A DNA stretch of 64,000 nt from UBA10646 sp046296295 (GTDB lineage: Bacteria; Bacteroidota; Bacteroidia; Chitinophagales; Chitinophagaceae): NCBI GenBank assembly GCA_046296295.1, contig JBKBLG010000003.1:1-64000 (forward strand). The letters are read 5' to 3'. Positions within the stretch are counted from its first letter, which is position 1. Each line of letters starts with the position of its first letter. A model generated the notes under the pieces. That model worked only from the letters and a program-made list of their open reading frames with translations. It made no database searches and was not told the origin of the DNA. The position numbers were made by a program, and so were the translations under genes. Shown here piece by piece: positions 55,986 to 64,000 of this stretch.

Positions 55986-58793
55986 TTATCGTAACAGGGT
56001 TACGCTACCACTGTATTTTTCAGTTTTACGTAATGCCTCGTTATAATATTCTACTATGTAGTAATATGTAGCAACAGCAACATTTTTACCACCTTGCGTA
56101 CCATTCCAACCAGATTGCGAATCACGTGTTTCAAAAACCTGCTGGCCATATCTATTAAAAATGCTGAAACGGTACTGCTTAGGAAAGCATTTTAAATCGG
56201 GTTTGAAGATATCGTTAATGCCATCGCCATTAGGGCTAAATGCATTTGGTATTTTAAAATCGCAACTACAATCAACAAAATTCACCTGAATACTATCTCT
56301 GAAAGTACATCTGTTTAACTCAGCTTCTACCCAATACAAGGCTTGCTTGTTAATGGTATAAAACGAGTCTACTGCCCCTGTATTCCACTGATAACTTGCC
56401 CCCGGGTAACTAACACGTTTAGTAACTTCAAAACCATTACAAAGTGTGGTGTCACGCCCTAAGCTAATAATTGGCAAAGGCTTTATACTTATAAGCGTAC
56501 TATCAGCATTGAAGCATCCAATAAAATTAGCTACAGAACGATAATAACCTTGTGAGGCTGCAGTATGTGTTACACCTGTACTACCATCGTACCAAGTAAT
56601 GGTTGTACCTGGTGCTGGCAAGTTCACCCTAATGGTGTGTACATAACCATCACAAATGGCGGTGTCGTTTGGCATTTGGTAGAAATTAACCGGATTAAGC
56701 CCAACCCGAATAGTATCATACACTTTACAACCGGTTACAGTTCTTGCCTGCACCCAATAAGTACCGCTATCAGTAATGGGTAAATTTTGTGTTGTAGCTC
56801 CAGTATTCCATAAAAACTGCACCAAAGGCCCTTGCAACTGCGGTCGCAACACATTCGGGCTTGTTTTACAGAATAAAGTATCGTTTCCGAGCGATACAGC
56901 AATTGTATTTTCTAATGCCACAATAACAGTATCCCTGTTCCTGCAACCAAAACTGTTTTCTGCAAGCACGGTGTAAGTTCCCGGTATGCTAATATTCACT
57001 TGCGTACCAATGGCTCCATTATTCCATGAATAGTTGGTAACATTTTGTGGATTCATTACTTGCAGGGTAATTGTTTGATCACTACAAATAGTTGTGTCTG
57101 GCCCAGCGTTAGGTTTAACGGGTATAGGATATGCCAACATATTTACAACGGTATCAAATACACATCCAGCACTATCTATCAACCTAAAAGTATAATCATA
57201 ACTACCCGCCGTTGAAAACGATACCCTAATAGAGTCGTTACTATTATAAACCTGCCCTACGGCCGGTAGCCAGCGAGCACTCGCAATACCTACTCTATAA
57301 TCTTCTGTACCTGTTGCAAGGTTCGGATTAAATTTTAAGCCCCATGTAAAAATGTACCCATTATCAATACGCTGATGGTCACCAATTTTCAATACCCAAT
57401 TACCATTCAGAGGGCTGCCATTGAATGCATTAAACGAGTTGGCACTTGCATAAGTGCCTGAATCAACAATTGCATTTGTTCTAGAAGTACCACTATTATC
57501 AATAAATGTTCTAGTAGGTGCGGCTCCCTGATCTAAACGAACATTGAATTGAGGACTAATAGAAAAACCATAAGTATAACCTCTCCCAGGTATTTGTGGT
57601 AGTGTTTCATCATCTACTGGTTCACCAAGAAAACGACCACCACCGCTATTAGTGTAAGGCAACATGGTAACTTCTGTACCATTAGGTGCAATTAAGTGCA
57701 TGCTTAAATCGCCTAAAAAGCTATGCTCCATGTTCATAAAAACACCAACAAAATCACCAGAATTCACCGTTGCACCCGGCAAGAATGAAGATACATTGAT
57801 GGTATCATAATAATAAACTACGTTACTGCCCGAAGCTACATCGGGCAAGAATACATACGAACCCGCAATTGGTGGTGGTGTAAATGTACCTGATGGCTGA
57901 TTAAAGGTAACACTGCCACTACTATTTCTACTTGTAATCAATGCAGTATCACCAACACATAGGTTAACAGGTGTAATGCCGAAGGTTGGTCTTGGGCTTG
58001 TTCTTAACTTCAATCGCAATGGTGTTGTAGTAGTACAGCCATTTGAATCTTGCACAGTAACCAAAACATTAAAACCTTGACCTGGCTGTGTAATAACTCT
58101 TGTAACACTATCAAGCCCCATTGCATTCACATTGTTCCCCAAACCACCAAAATCCCAACTAATACGGCATAAATCTACTCGCTGTGTGTACTGGTTACCA
58201 TTTTGAGGAAAGCTCAAATTGAGTTTTAACTTGATGGTATCATTCGCACAGGCACTTACAATACCGTTATTAATCATAGGTGTTGTAGCAAAACTTGCAT
58301 TGATGGTTTGGCAAGGTCTTGCACATTCTACCTGAGCAATCCAGCCACTACCAACATTAGCACCATTAGAAACAAATCTGAAACTTAAAGATCCCGTAAT
58401 GTTACTTCCAATCACTATAATAGCCGATGAGGTTGGACCCATATTTTGACCGGCTGTAAGTGTTAATATTCTTGGCGACATAACCGTATCAGGACCGCTG
58501 TAAAAAAACAAAGTGTCGCCAGCACCTAAATTCAACTGGTTGAAACTAATTCTAATAACACTCAGAGCATCTGCCGGACGAATGATACCCCAATAATTCT
58601 CGTTATTACCATAGTCGCCATTGCTGCCACCACTATCAAAGAAAGTGCTATTACAGGTAATTACCGTAGCACCCGATGTTGGAAATGTGGTATTGCCTAA
58701 TCGAATTTCAGTTTGAGCATTTACCGTAAGGTGTGCGAACAGAGCAATGAATATAACAAACGAGAGCAGTAACTTTTTAGGTGTTCTCATTAT
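55986..58793 (-). CDS. secreted protein with P-domain and T9SS type B sorting domain
   Basis: The 935-residue protein (ATG 58793) has a signal peptide ending TVNAQ (about 25), a CUB-like domain (about 45-155), a PKD-like segment (about 195-265), a proprotein-convertase P-domain (about 330-490; SPLNGNWVLKIGDHQRIDNGYIFTWGL), several Ig/PKD-like repeats (about 530-840) and a gliding-motility-type C-terminal domain (PNAFSPNGDGINDIF, FNRYGQQVFE). The last marks it for type IX secretion and attachment at the surface. A role in adhesion is likely but unproven. A longer frame to 58871 overlaps the next gene and is not preferred. A motif copy (58718) lies in the signal peptide. Confidence 0.88.
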   Translation of the reverse strand: MMRTPKKLLLSFVIFIALFAHLTVNAQTEIRLGNTTFPTSGATVITCNSTFFDSGGSNGDYGNNENYWGIIRPADALSVIRISFNQLNLGAGDTLFFYSGPDTVMSPRILTLTAGQNMGPTSSAIIVIGSNITGSLSFRFVSNGANVGSGWIAQVECARPCQTINASFATTPMINNGIVSACANDTIKLKLNLSFPQNGNQYTQRVDLCRISWDFGGLGNNVNAMGLDSVTRVITQPGQGFNVLVTVQDSNGCTTTTPLRLKLRTSPRPTFGITPVNLCVGDTALITSRNSSGSVTFNQPSGTFTPPPIAGSYVFLPDVASGSNVVYYYDTINVSSFLPGATVNSGDFVGVFMNMEHSFLGDLSMHLIAPNGTEVTMLPYTNSGGGRFLGEPVDDETLPQIPGRGYTYGFSISPQFNVRLDQGAAPTRTFIDNSGTSRTNAIVDSGTYASANSFNAFNGSPLNGNWVLKIGDHQRIDNGYIFTWGLKFNPNLATGTEDYRVGIASARWLPAVGQVYNSNDSIRVSFSTAGSYDYTFRLIDSAGCVFDTVVNMLAYPIPVKPNAGPDTTICSDQTITLQVMNPQNVTNYSWNNGAIGTQVNISIPGTYTVLAENSFGCRNRDTVIVALENTIAVSLGNDTLFCKTSPNVLRPQLQGPLVQFLWNTGATTQNLPITDSGTYWVQARTVTGCKVYDTIRVGLNPVNFYQMPNDTAICDGYVHTIRVNLPAPGTTITWYDGSTGVTHTAASQGYYRSVANFIGCFNADSTLISIKPLPIISLGRDTTLCNGFEVTKRVSYPGASYQWNTGAVDSFYTINKQALYWVEAELNRCTFRDSIQVNFVDCSCDFKIPNAFSPNGDGINDIFKPDLKCFPKQYRFSIFNRYGQQVFETRDSQSGWNGTQGGKNVAVATYYYIVEYYNEALRKTEKYSGSVTLLR

Positions 58794-58837
58794 TAACCTT
58801 GTATATGAGTTAAATATATAAGTGCTTAAAAATACAA

Positions 58838-59887
58838 CTAAGCAGGTTTTCCACCTACATATTTTCTCCATTTTGCTAACACAGCCTCAATGTCGTTGGG
58901 CAGAGGACTTTCAAAACGAATATGCTCACCTGTTGCAGGATGAATAAAGCCAAGCACTTTGGCATGTAAGGCACAACGCGGACAAACTTCGAAACAATTT
59001 TCTACAAACTGCTTGTATTTGCTGTAAATAGTACCCTTCAAAATTTGGTCGCCACCATACTCCCAATCGTTAAAAAGTGTATGCCCAATATGCTTCATGT
59101 GTACCCGAATTTGGTGGGTTCTACCGGTTTCAAGCACACACTCTACTAAGGTTACATAATTGAGGCGTTCAATTACTTTATAATGGGTAATGGCATGCTT
59201 CCCTACCTCACCATCAGGGTAAGCTGCAAACATTTTCCGATGTGTTTGATGGCGTGCAATATGGGCTTCAATTGTACCTTCATCATCAGCTACATCGCCC
59301 CACACCAAAGCCACATATTTACGCTCAACGGTATGATTAAAAAATTGCTTCGCTAAATGTGCCGCTGCTTGCGAAGTTTTAGCCAAAACAATCAACCCGG
59401 TTGTATTCTTATCAATCCGATGCACCATACCGAAACGGGGTAAGGTTTCATCAGTTATCGTAGGGTTTTGTTGTAATAAATGATGTGCAACGCCATTCAA
59501 CAATGTACCAGTATAATTTCCAATACCCGGATGTACAACCATGTTCGCCGGCTTATGAATCACCAAAACATGCTCATCTTCAAATACAATATTCAGATCC
59601 ATTGGCTCAGGTCGTACCTCACTATATTCTGGATTATACTCAGTGAGTAGTAACATTTGGTCGCCAGGCTTCACTTTATAGTTGCTCTTTACTGTTATAC
59701 CATTTACCGTAAGGAACCCATTATCAATTGCTTGCTGTATTTTATTTCTGCTAGCACCTTCAATACGTATTTGTAGCCATTTATCAATACGCATCGGCTC
59801 TTGCCCTTTATCGGCAACAAAAACTCTTCTTTCATACACCGCTTCTTGCGTTTCTTCAGGCACTATGGCCTCCCATTGCTGTTCCAT
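58838..59887 (-). CDS. RluA/RluD family pseudouridine synthase
   Basis: The 349-residue enzyme (ATG 59887) converts uridines in rRNA to pseudouridine. Residues about 32-95 are an S4 RNA-binding domain (MRIDKWLQIRIEGASRNKIQ) and the catalytic part follows, with GMVHRIDKNTTGLIVLAKT and Asp159 as nucleophile. RluD (23S rRNA helix 69) is the likely relative. ATG 59887 is chosen because TACATTTG (59892-59899) stands four bases before it. A motif copy (59701) in the S4 domain encodes LTVN. Confidence 0.92.
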   Translation of the reverse strand: MEQQWEAIVPEETQEAVYERRVFVADKGQEPMRIDKWLQIRIEGASRNKIQQAIDNGFLTVNGITVKSNYKVKPGDQMLLLTEYNPEYSEVRPEPMDLNIVFEDEHVLVIHKPANMVVHPGIGNYTGTLLNGVAHHLLQQNPTITDETLPRFGMVHRIDKNTTGLIVLAKTSQAAAHLAKQFFNHTVERKYVALVWGDVADDEGTIEAHIARHQTHRKMFAAYPDGEVGKHAITHYKVIERLNYVTLVECVLETGRTHQIRVHMKHIGHTLFNDWEYGGDQILKGTIYSKYKQFVENCFEVCPRCALHAKVLGFIHPATGEHIRFESPLPNDIEAVLAKWRKYVGGKPA

Positions 59888-59891
59888 AAAG

Positions 59892-59899
59892 CAAATGTA
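59892..59899 (-). promoter_or_regulatory. -7 promoter box TACATTTG four bases before the start codon
   Basis: An exact TAnnTTTG match on the minus strand (59899-59892) ends four bases before ATG 59887, implying an almost leaderless transcript for the pseudouridine synthase gene. Confidence 0.6.
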
Positions 59900-59967
59900 C
59901 ATGCAATATTGGTGTGTAACCTTACGGTAAATGTTGAGCCTTAACTGTATAAACTTACCTTCGCAGT

Positions 59968-61413
59968 ATGCAAATACCTTGCACACAGAAGGAACTTTTT
60001 TTACTGAAGAAAATTAGCAAAGCTGCCGAAGCGTTAGAATTGCCAACCTTTTTAATTGGTGGTTTTGTTAGAGATAAAATTTTAGGGCGCCCTACAAAAG
60101 ATGCCGACATTGTATGCCTTGGCGATGGTATTGCCTTGGCACATGCCGTAGCAGAGCGATTTACCCCTAAACCCCCGGTAGCTTTTTTTAAAACCTACGG
60201 TACCGCACAAATTAAAATAACCGATTCGTCGCAGCCCGATAGTGCTCCCATAGAAATTGAGTTTGTAGGTGCCCGCAAAGAAAGTTATTCACCCGAAAGC
60301 CGCAACCCGCATGTAATACCTGGCACATTAGAAGACGACCAAAATCGGAGAGATTTCACCATTAATGCACTTGCCATCAGCTTAAACCCGAACGATTACG
60401 GCACTTTAATAGACCCATTTAATGGCCTGAGAGACTTATTAGAACAAAAAATTATTCAAACCCCGCTCGACCCCGATATCACTTTTAGCGACGACCCTCT
60501 ACGTATGCTTAGGGCTATTCGGTTCGCCACCCAATTGAACTTTAGCATTGCACCTGAAACCTTTAGTGCCATACAACGCAATGCTGCTCGCATCAGTATT
60601 ATCACACAAGAACGTATTACCGATGAACTGAATAAAATTATGTTAAGTAAAAAGCCTAGCATTGGCTGGGACTTACTCAGCAAATCAGGATTACTCAACC
60701 GTATTTTCCCTCAAATGATGGCATTACATGGTGCCGAAATGGTAGATGGTCGCGGACATAAAGATAATTTTTACCATACCCTGCAAGTGCTCGATAACAT
60801 GGCCATTAAAACCAAAGACTTATGGCTACGTTGGGCAGCGCTGCTACACGATATTGCCAAACCAAACACTAAACGCTTCGAACCTGGCCACGGCTTTACC
60901 TTTCATGGCCACGAAGTAGTAGGTGCTAAAATGGTACCCAAAATATTTTCACAACTCAAGCTACCACTCGGCGAACCCATGCGTTTGGTACAAAAGCTGG
61001 TGCTGCTGCATTTGCGACCTATTAGCCTTACCAAAGAAAACATCACCGATAGCGCCATTCGTCGGCTTTTATTCGATGCTGGTGAAGCTATAGATAGCCT
61101 CATGATGCTGTGCGAAAGCGACATCACCAGCAAAAACCCATACAAAGTGCGTAAGTACCTTACCAACTTTGAACTTGTGAAAGAACGTATGGCAGCCGTT
61201 GAAGCAAGCGACCATCTCAGAAATTGGCAACCTCCTATAGATGGAGCTACCATAATGAAAGTATTCAACCTCAACCCAGGCAAGCAAGTTGGCATTATTA
61301 AAGATGCTATTCGAGAAGCTATTTTAGATGGAGTCATTCCAAATCAATACGATGCTGCCTATGCTTTTATGGTGCAAAAAGCAGCAGAAATTGGCCTTAC
61401 TCCAAAACCCTAA
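59968..61413 (+). CDS. tRNA nucleotidyltransferase (CCA-adding type) with HD domain
   Basis: The 481-residue protein is a class II poly(A)/CCA polymerase-type enzyme, which adds or repairs the CCA end of tRNA. GGFVRDKILGRPTKDADIV (about 32-50) carries the GG and DxD motifs of the nucleotidyltransferase, and RRDFTINALAI and DPLRMLRAIRFATQL follow. The HD hydrolase domain is at about 260-370 (LLHDIAKP). The gene is divergent from the pseudouridine synthase gene. Without a search it cannot be told from a poly(A) polymerase-like relative. Confidence 0.9.
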   Translation: MQIPCTQKELFLLKKISKAAEALELPTFLIGGFVRDKILGRPTKDADIVCLGDGIALAHAVAERFTPKPPVAFFKTYGTAQIKITDSSQPDSAPIEIEFVGARKESYSPESRNPHVIPGTLEDDQNRRDFTINALAISLNPNDYGTLIDPFNGLRDLLEQKIIQTPLDPDITFSDDPLRMLRAIRFATQLNFSIAPETFSAIQRNAARISIITQERITDELNKIMLSKKPSIGWDLLSKSGLLNRIFPQMMALHGAEMVDGRGHKDNFYHTLQVLDNMAIKTKDLWLRWAALLHDIAKPNTKRFEPGHGFTFHGHEVVGAKMVPKIFSQLKLPLGEPMRLVQKLVLLHLRPISLTKENITDSAIRRLLFDAGEAIDSLMMLCESDITSKNPYKVRKYLTNFELVKERMAAVEASDHLRNWQPPIDGATIMKVFNLNPGKQVGIIKDAIREAILDGVIPNQYDAAYAFMVQKAAEIGLTPKP

Positions 61414-61477
61414 TTTTTCCGTATGTTGCAATGCAGTACCTTACGGTAAATAAAAAAATACATTACAAAATATATAC

Positions 61478-62047
61478 ATGGCAGTTTTAAAATTTCGAGT
61501 TTACTACGAAGAAGATGAGGCGGTATACCGCGATGTGGTTATAAAACACAAACAAACCTTTGCTGATTTGCATACCGCTATTCTAAAAGCATGGGAATTC
61601 GACAACAAGCATCAGGCAACCTTTTATAGAAGTAACGATAACTGGGATAGAGGTAGAGAAATCAGTTTAGAAATATACGACAAACCATATAAAGCACCGC
61701 CATTATTAATGGCAGATACGACCATTGCTAGCGAAATTTTTGACACCAATCAAAAATTTATTTATGTGTACGATTTTAATAAAAATTGGACTTTCTTGCT
61801 AGAACTTATCAATGTAAGCAAAGAAGAAAACAAAAACATCACCTACCCCGCTACTAGCCGCGTTGAAGGCATTGGCCCGCAACAGTATGGCACACACAGC
61901 CTACTTGGCGACAAGTTTATTGACATAGAAGAAAAATATGATTTATCGAAAGGTGAAAACGGCTTTGGTGAAGAAGGCGACGATGATAGTGATACCGGAC
62001 TTTTTGATAACGAAGGAACAGAAAGTGATAGTAATGAAGATTTTTAG
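61478..62047 (+). CDS. pRiA4b ORF-3 family protein
   Basis: The 189-residue protein resembles the plasmid pRiA4b ORF-3 family: VLKFRVYYEEDEAVYRDVVIKHKQTFADLHTAILKAWEFDNKHQATFYRS at the start (about 3-52) is the typical beta-alpha pattern with an early conserved LH. The C-terminus (about 160-189) is highly acidic and likely disordered. The biochemical role is unknown. A dispersed motif copy (61439) stands before it, and a terminator follows. Confidence 0.8.
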   Translation: MAVLKFRVYYEEDEAVYRDVVIKHKQTFADLHTAILKAWEFDNKHQATFYRSNDNWDRGREISLEIYDKPYKAPPLLMADTTIASEIFDTNQKFIYVYDFNKNWTFLLELINVSKEENKNITYPATSRVEGIGPQQYGTHSLLGDKFIDIEEKYDLSKGENGFGEEGDDDSDTGLFDNEGTESDSNEDF

Positions 62048-62076
62048 CATTGATCAAGCAATTAAATTGTAAAAGC

Positions 62077-62110
62077 ATATGGGGCTGCTGCGCAGCCCCC
62101 ATATACTTTT
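62077..62110 (+). terminator. terminator after the pRiA4b-type gene
   Basis: ATATGGGGCTGC pairs with GCAGCCCCCATAT (one bulged C) around a 3-base loop, followed by ACTTTT. Confidence 0.75.
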
Positions 62111-62195
62111 AATACAACTCATTTTACAAACCTTCAAGATTCTTAACCTTTTCATAGCGTACACTTAATTACTAAATCATAGCTTTATAACAGCT

Positions 62196-63098
62196 ATGAT
62201 ACGTGTTCTAATTACAGGCGGCAATGGTTTTTTAGGCCAGCACCTATGCCATTTTTTGAGTAAGTACCCACAGTTTAATATTATAGCCGTTAGTAAAAGC
62301 GAACGGCGCATTCCTTCGTACATCAAGTGCAGTTTCATTCAAACAGACCTTACCGATGCCACTGCATCGGCAGCATTACTGCAAACAGTTCTGCCGAATA
62401 TTATTGTGCATACCGCGGCAATGAGTCAGCCCAACGAATGCCACAACAACCCAATGGAGTGCCTACGGCAAAATACATTTACCGTAAGGCAATTACTCAC
62501 CCAGCTTGAGGCACTACCTATAACGCACAAGCAATTCATCTTCATCAGTACCGATTTTATATTTGGTGAAGGTGGCCCGCATAATGAGAACGATGTACCC
62601 AACCCTCTTAATTTATACGGGCAAAGTAAATTACTTGCAGAGCATTTTGTAGAAGCGGCACCTATTGCAACAGCAATAATAAGACCCGTGTTTATGTATG
62701 GCCCTATTTGGCAAGGGTTGCGTAATAGTTTTGTACAATGGGTGGCTTCGCAATTGCAACAGCACCAACCCATTAAGGTTGTAACCGATCAATTAAGAAC
62801 ACCTACTTACGTAAATGATGTATGTTGGGCAATACATCAAATCATTATTAAAGAACATACAGGAGTGTACCATACTGCAGGCGGCGAAATTGTAAGTCCG
62901 TACGATATTGCCGTTGCTACTGCTAATGTATTGCAACTAGATGTTTCAAAAATTATACCCGTAACAGGCAGTGAGTTTCCGGAAGTTGTATTACGACCCA
63001 AAAAAAGTGGCTTGCATATTCAAAAAACAATCAATACCTTAGGATACCATCCGACACCCCTAAAGCAAGGGATTTTGAACACTTTTAAGGCCTCCTGA
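62196..63098 (+). CDS. SDR family NAD(P)-dependent sugar-nucleotide reductase (RmlD-like)
   Basis: The 300-residue protein is an extended short-chain dehydrogenase like dTDP-4-dehydrorhamnose reductase. The Rossmann motif GGNGFLG is at 8-14, and the catalytic Ser/Thr in FISTDFIFG and Tyr141-x-x-x-Lys145 (YGQSK) are present. The substrate is not certain. It stands one base before the CHAD gene start, so they are likely co-translated. Motif copies lie in the gene at 62476 and 62804. Confidence 0.87.
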   Translation: MIRVLITGGNGFLGQHLCHFLSKYPQFNIIAVSKSERRIPSYIKCSFIQTDLTDATASAALLQTVLPNIIVHTAAMSQPNECHNNPMECLRQNTFTVRQLLTQLEALPITHKQFIFISTDFIFGEGGPHNENDVPNPLNLYGQSKLLAEHFVEAAPIATAIIRPVFMYGPIWQGLRNSFVQWVASQLQQHQPIKVVTDQLRTPTYVNDVCWAIHQIIIKEHTGVYHTAGGEIVSPYDIAVATANVLQLDVSKIIPVTGSEFPEVVLRPKKSGLHIQKTINTLGYHPTPLKQGILNTFKAS

Positions 63099-63099
63099 T

Positions 63100-63948
63100 A
63101 TGGATACGCCACTACAAAAATACTACCATCAACGTGTGCAAAATATTTTTAATAGCTTGCACAACTTTGAATTGAATGGTAGCGAGCCAAGCTTACACGA
63201 TGTGCGTATTGAGCTTAAGAAACTCAGAGCCGTGATTCGATTTTTACGAAAGGTGTACCACCGGCACACGCTAAAGCGTTCTGCAAGATTGGTGAATCAT
63301 ATTTTTCAGGCAGCGGGCGAAATCAGAACGTTTCAAATTCTGCAAGAATGGCTTAAGAAATGGGAACTTCCGGCCATTGAACAACAATTTTTTTCAGAAG
63401 GAAGGGTGCACTACCTCACAGAAAATTTCAATCAAAAAAGTACTGATTTTAAAGCTGATATTAAAGAAGCCATTGAACAAATTACACCGTATGTACAAAG
63501 CACTAATAGTATTTTATGTGAGCAATACCTGTTGAGCTTACAATCAGAAATTGAATTATTGCTGCATAAAAATGCTTCTACTACCGAGTGGCACGATCTT
63601 CGAAAACTCATGAAACAATGGCTTTATGCCAATAATTGGATAGAAGATATGGCTAAGTCTGAAAAACTACATAGTACTTATGCTTTTTATAATAAGTTAC
63701 AAGAAGCTATCGGTCAATGGCACGATATTATGATGGTGCAAGAAATGTTCGAAAGAAAACAATTACACCTGAGTGATGATGTTGAAGTACAAAAAGACCT
63801 ATCCATTGGTAAAGAAAAAATGCTTCAGCAACTGAAACAAAAGCAAAAATGGGTAGTTGAACTGATTGAACAATCAAAAAATTTACCATCAACGAACCTA
63901 CATCATCAAAGCAATCCTATTACCAACGGTAATGCCATGCATTCATAA
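63100..63948 (+). CDS. CHAD domain protein
   Basis: The 282-residue protein is an all-helical CHAD domain, with conserved His and basic residues that bind polyphosphate: SLHDVRIELKKLRAVIRFLRKVYH (about 32-55) opens the first repeat, and EWHDLRKLMKQWLYANNW (about 165-182) with GQWHDIMM (about 206-213) forms the second. Such proteins associate with polyphosphate granules in some bacteria. It is the last gene in the window, next to the SDR gene. Confidence 0.85.
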   Translation: MDTPLQKYYHQRVQNIFNSLHNFELNGSEPSLHDVRIELKKLRAVIRFLRKVYHRHTLKRSARLVNHIFQAAGEIRTFQILQEWLKKWELPAIEQQFFSEGRVHYLTENFNQKSTDFKADIKEAIEQITPYVQSTNSILCEQYLLSLQSEIELLLHKNASTTEWHDLRKLMKQWLYANNWIEDMAKSEKLHSTYAFYNKLQEAIGQWHDIMMVQEMFERKQLHLSDDVEVQKDLSIGKEKMLQQLKQKQKWVVELIEQSKNLPSTNLHHQSNPITNGNAMHS

Positions 63949-64000
63949 TTAAGTGCTAATAGGTAACGAATTACGCTGTAAAATGCGTTTGGATACTACC

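Larger units (their letters stand above)
1352..62817. repeat. dispersed 14-bp motif CCTTACGGTAAATG, about 43 copies
   Basis: Start positions, with strand of CCTTACGGTAAATG. Exact: 3788+, 12952+, 13588-, 20966+, 34110-, 37502-, 38031-, 48480+, 50929-, 54804+, 58718-, 59701-, 59920+, 62476-. Thirteen bases, last G changed: 9626+, 40747+, 43081+, 55787-, 61439+. GGCAAATG variant: 1352+, 1526+, 10150+, 18711-, 19187+, 54727+. Reverse variant ATTTACCGCAAGG: 10165-, 19041-, 52600-. Looser: 16595+, 33204+, 34904+, 35014-, 49954-. Short form TACTTACGTAAATG or TACTTGCGTAAATG: 3721-, 9610-, 11466+, 40713-, 40760-, 40787-, 48404-, 51518+, 55971+, 62804+. The long form has one more central G than the short form. 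A given 14-mer is expected about 0.0005 times by chance in both strands. The role is unknown. Confidence 0.9.

Noticed and set aside
58794..58871. N-terminal extension of the T9SS protein
   Set aside because: It overlaps the pseudouridine synthase gene end and hides a good signal peptide starting at 58793.
1..64000. Insertion sequences, prophage genes, tRNA or rRNA genes
   Set aside because: No transposase, integrase, phage structural gene, tRNA cloverleaf or rRNA was recognised on either strand.

Overview
The window looks like a chromosomal segment of a Bacteroidota bacterium, probably of the Chitinophagaceae type (the family is an inference). It carries a SusC/SusD pair, other TonB-dependent and outer-membrane proteins, a protein with a type IX secretion/gliding C-terminal domain, fused NagB, E1 and RND proteins typical of the phylum, and promoters of the Bacteroidota form (TTG about 33 bases and TAnnTTTG about 7 bases upstream of the transcript start). 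No rRNA, tRNA, insertion sequence or prophage was seen.

Layout. 1-3.7 kb: end of a GH20 hexosaminidase and a NagB/PIG-L fusion (amino-sugar use). 3.8-9.5 kb (minus): operon parE, DUF1835 gene, VOC gene, parC (topoisomerase IV). 9.6-12.9 kb: YkgJ-like protein, small membrane protein, TauE/SafE, pyrophosphatase, CrcB, lipoprotein, acyl-CoA thioesterase. 12.9-13.6 kb: gene-poor, with an ORF remnant and a long hairpin. 13.6-16.5 kb (minus): ccmE-ccmF. 16.7-21.0 kb: membrane protein, GH13 lipoprotein, serine hydrolase, HMG-CoA-lyase-like enzyme. 21.1-33.2 kb: a complete type II-C CRISPR-Cas locus. 33.3-38.2 kb (minus): tpiA, GlmU-like protein, fused E1 dehydrogenase, MarR regulator. 38.3-48.4 kb: TonB receptor, EamA transporter, DeoR regulator, SusC, SusD, DUF4397 lipoprotein. 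48.5-55.2 kb (minus): porin-like protein and a metal-efflux set with an RND pump fused to a TolC-like factor. 55.3-64 kb: J-domain protein, T9SS cargo protein, pseudouridine synthase, tRNA nucleotidyltransferase, pRiA4b-type protein, SDR and CHAD proteins.

CRISPR locus. cas9 (1519 codons, all RuvC and HNH residues present), cas1 and cas2 lie on the plus strand. A tracrRNA of about 75-80 nt lies antisense to the cas9 leader, with its promoter overlapping the cas9 start. The array has 77 apparently identical 47-bp repeats and 76 spacers. The tracrRNA anti-repeat shows that crRNAs are read from the minus strand, toward cas2, from a leader next to tpiA. One two-way terminator separates cas2 from the array. 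cas9 has codon use unlike cas1, cas2 and the other genes.

The most unusual signal outside CRISPR is a dispersed 14-bp motif, CCTTACGGTAAATG, with a shorter sister form TACTTACGTAAATG. About 43 copies occur on both strands, in intergenic DNA and inside genes, where they often encode Leu-Thr-Val-Asn. None occurs between about 20.98 and 33.20 kb, the CRISPR-Cas block. The density and frame preference resemble DNA uptake sequences of other phyla, but the function is unknown.
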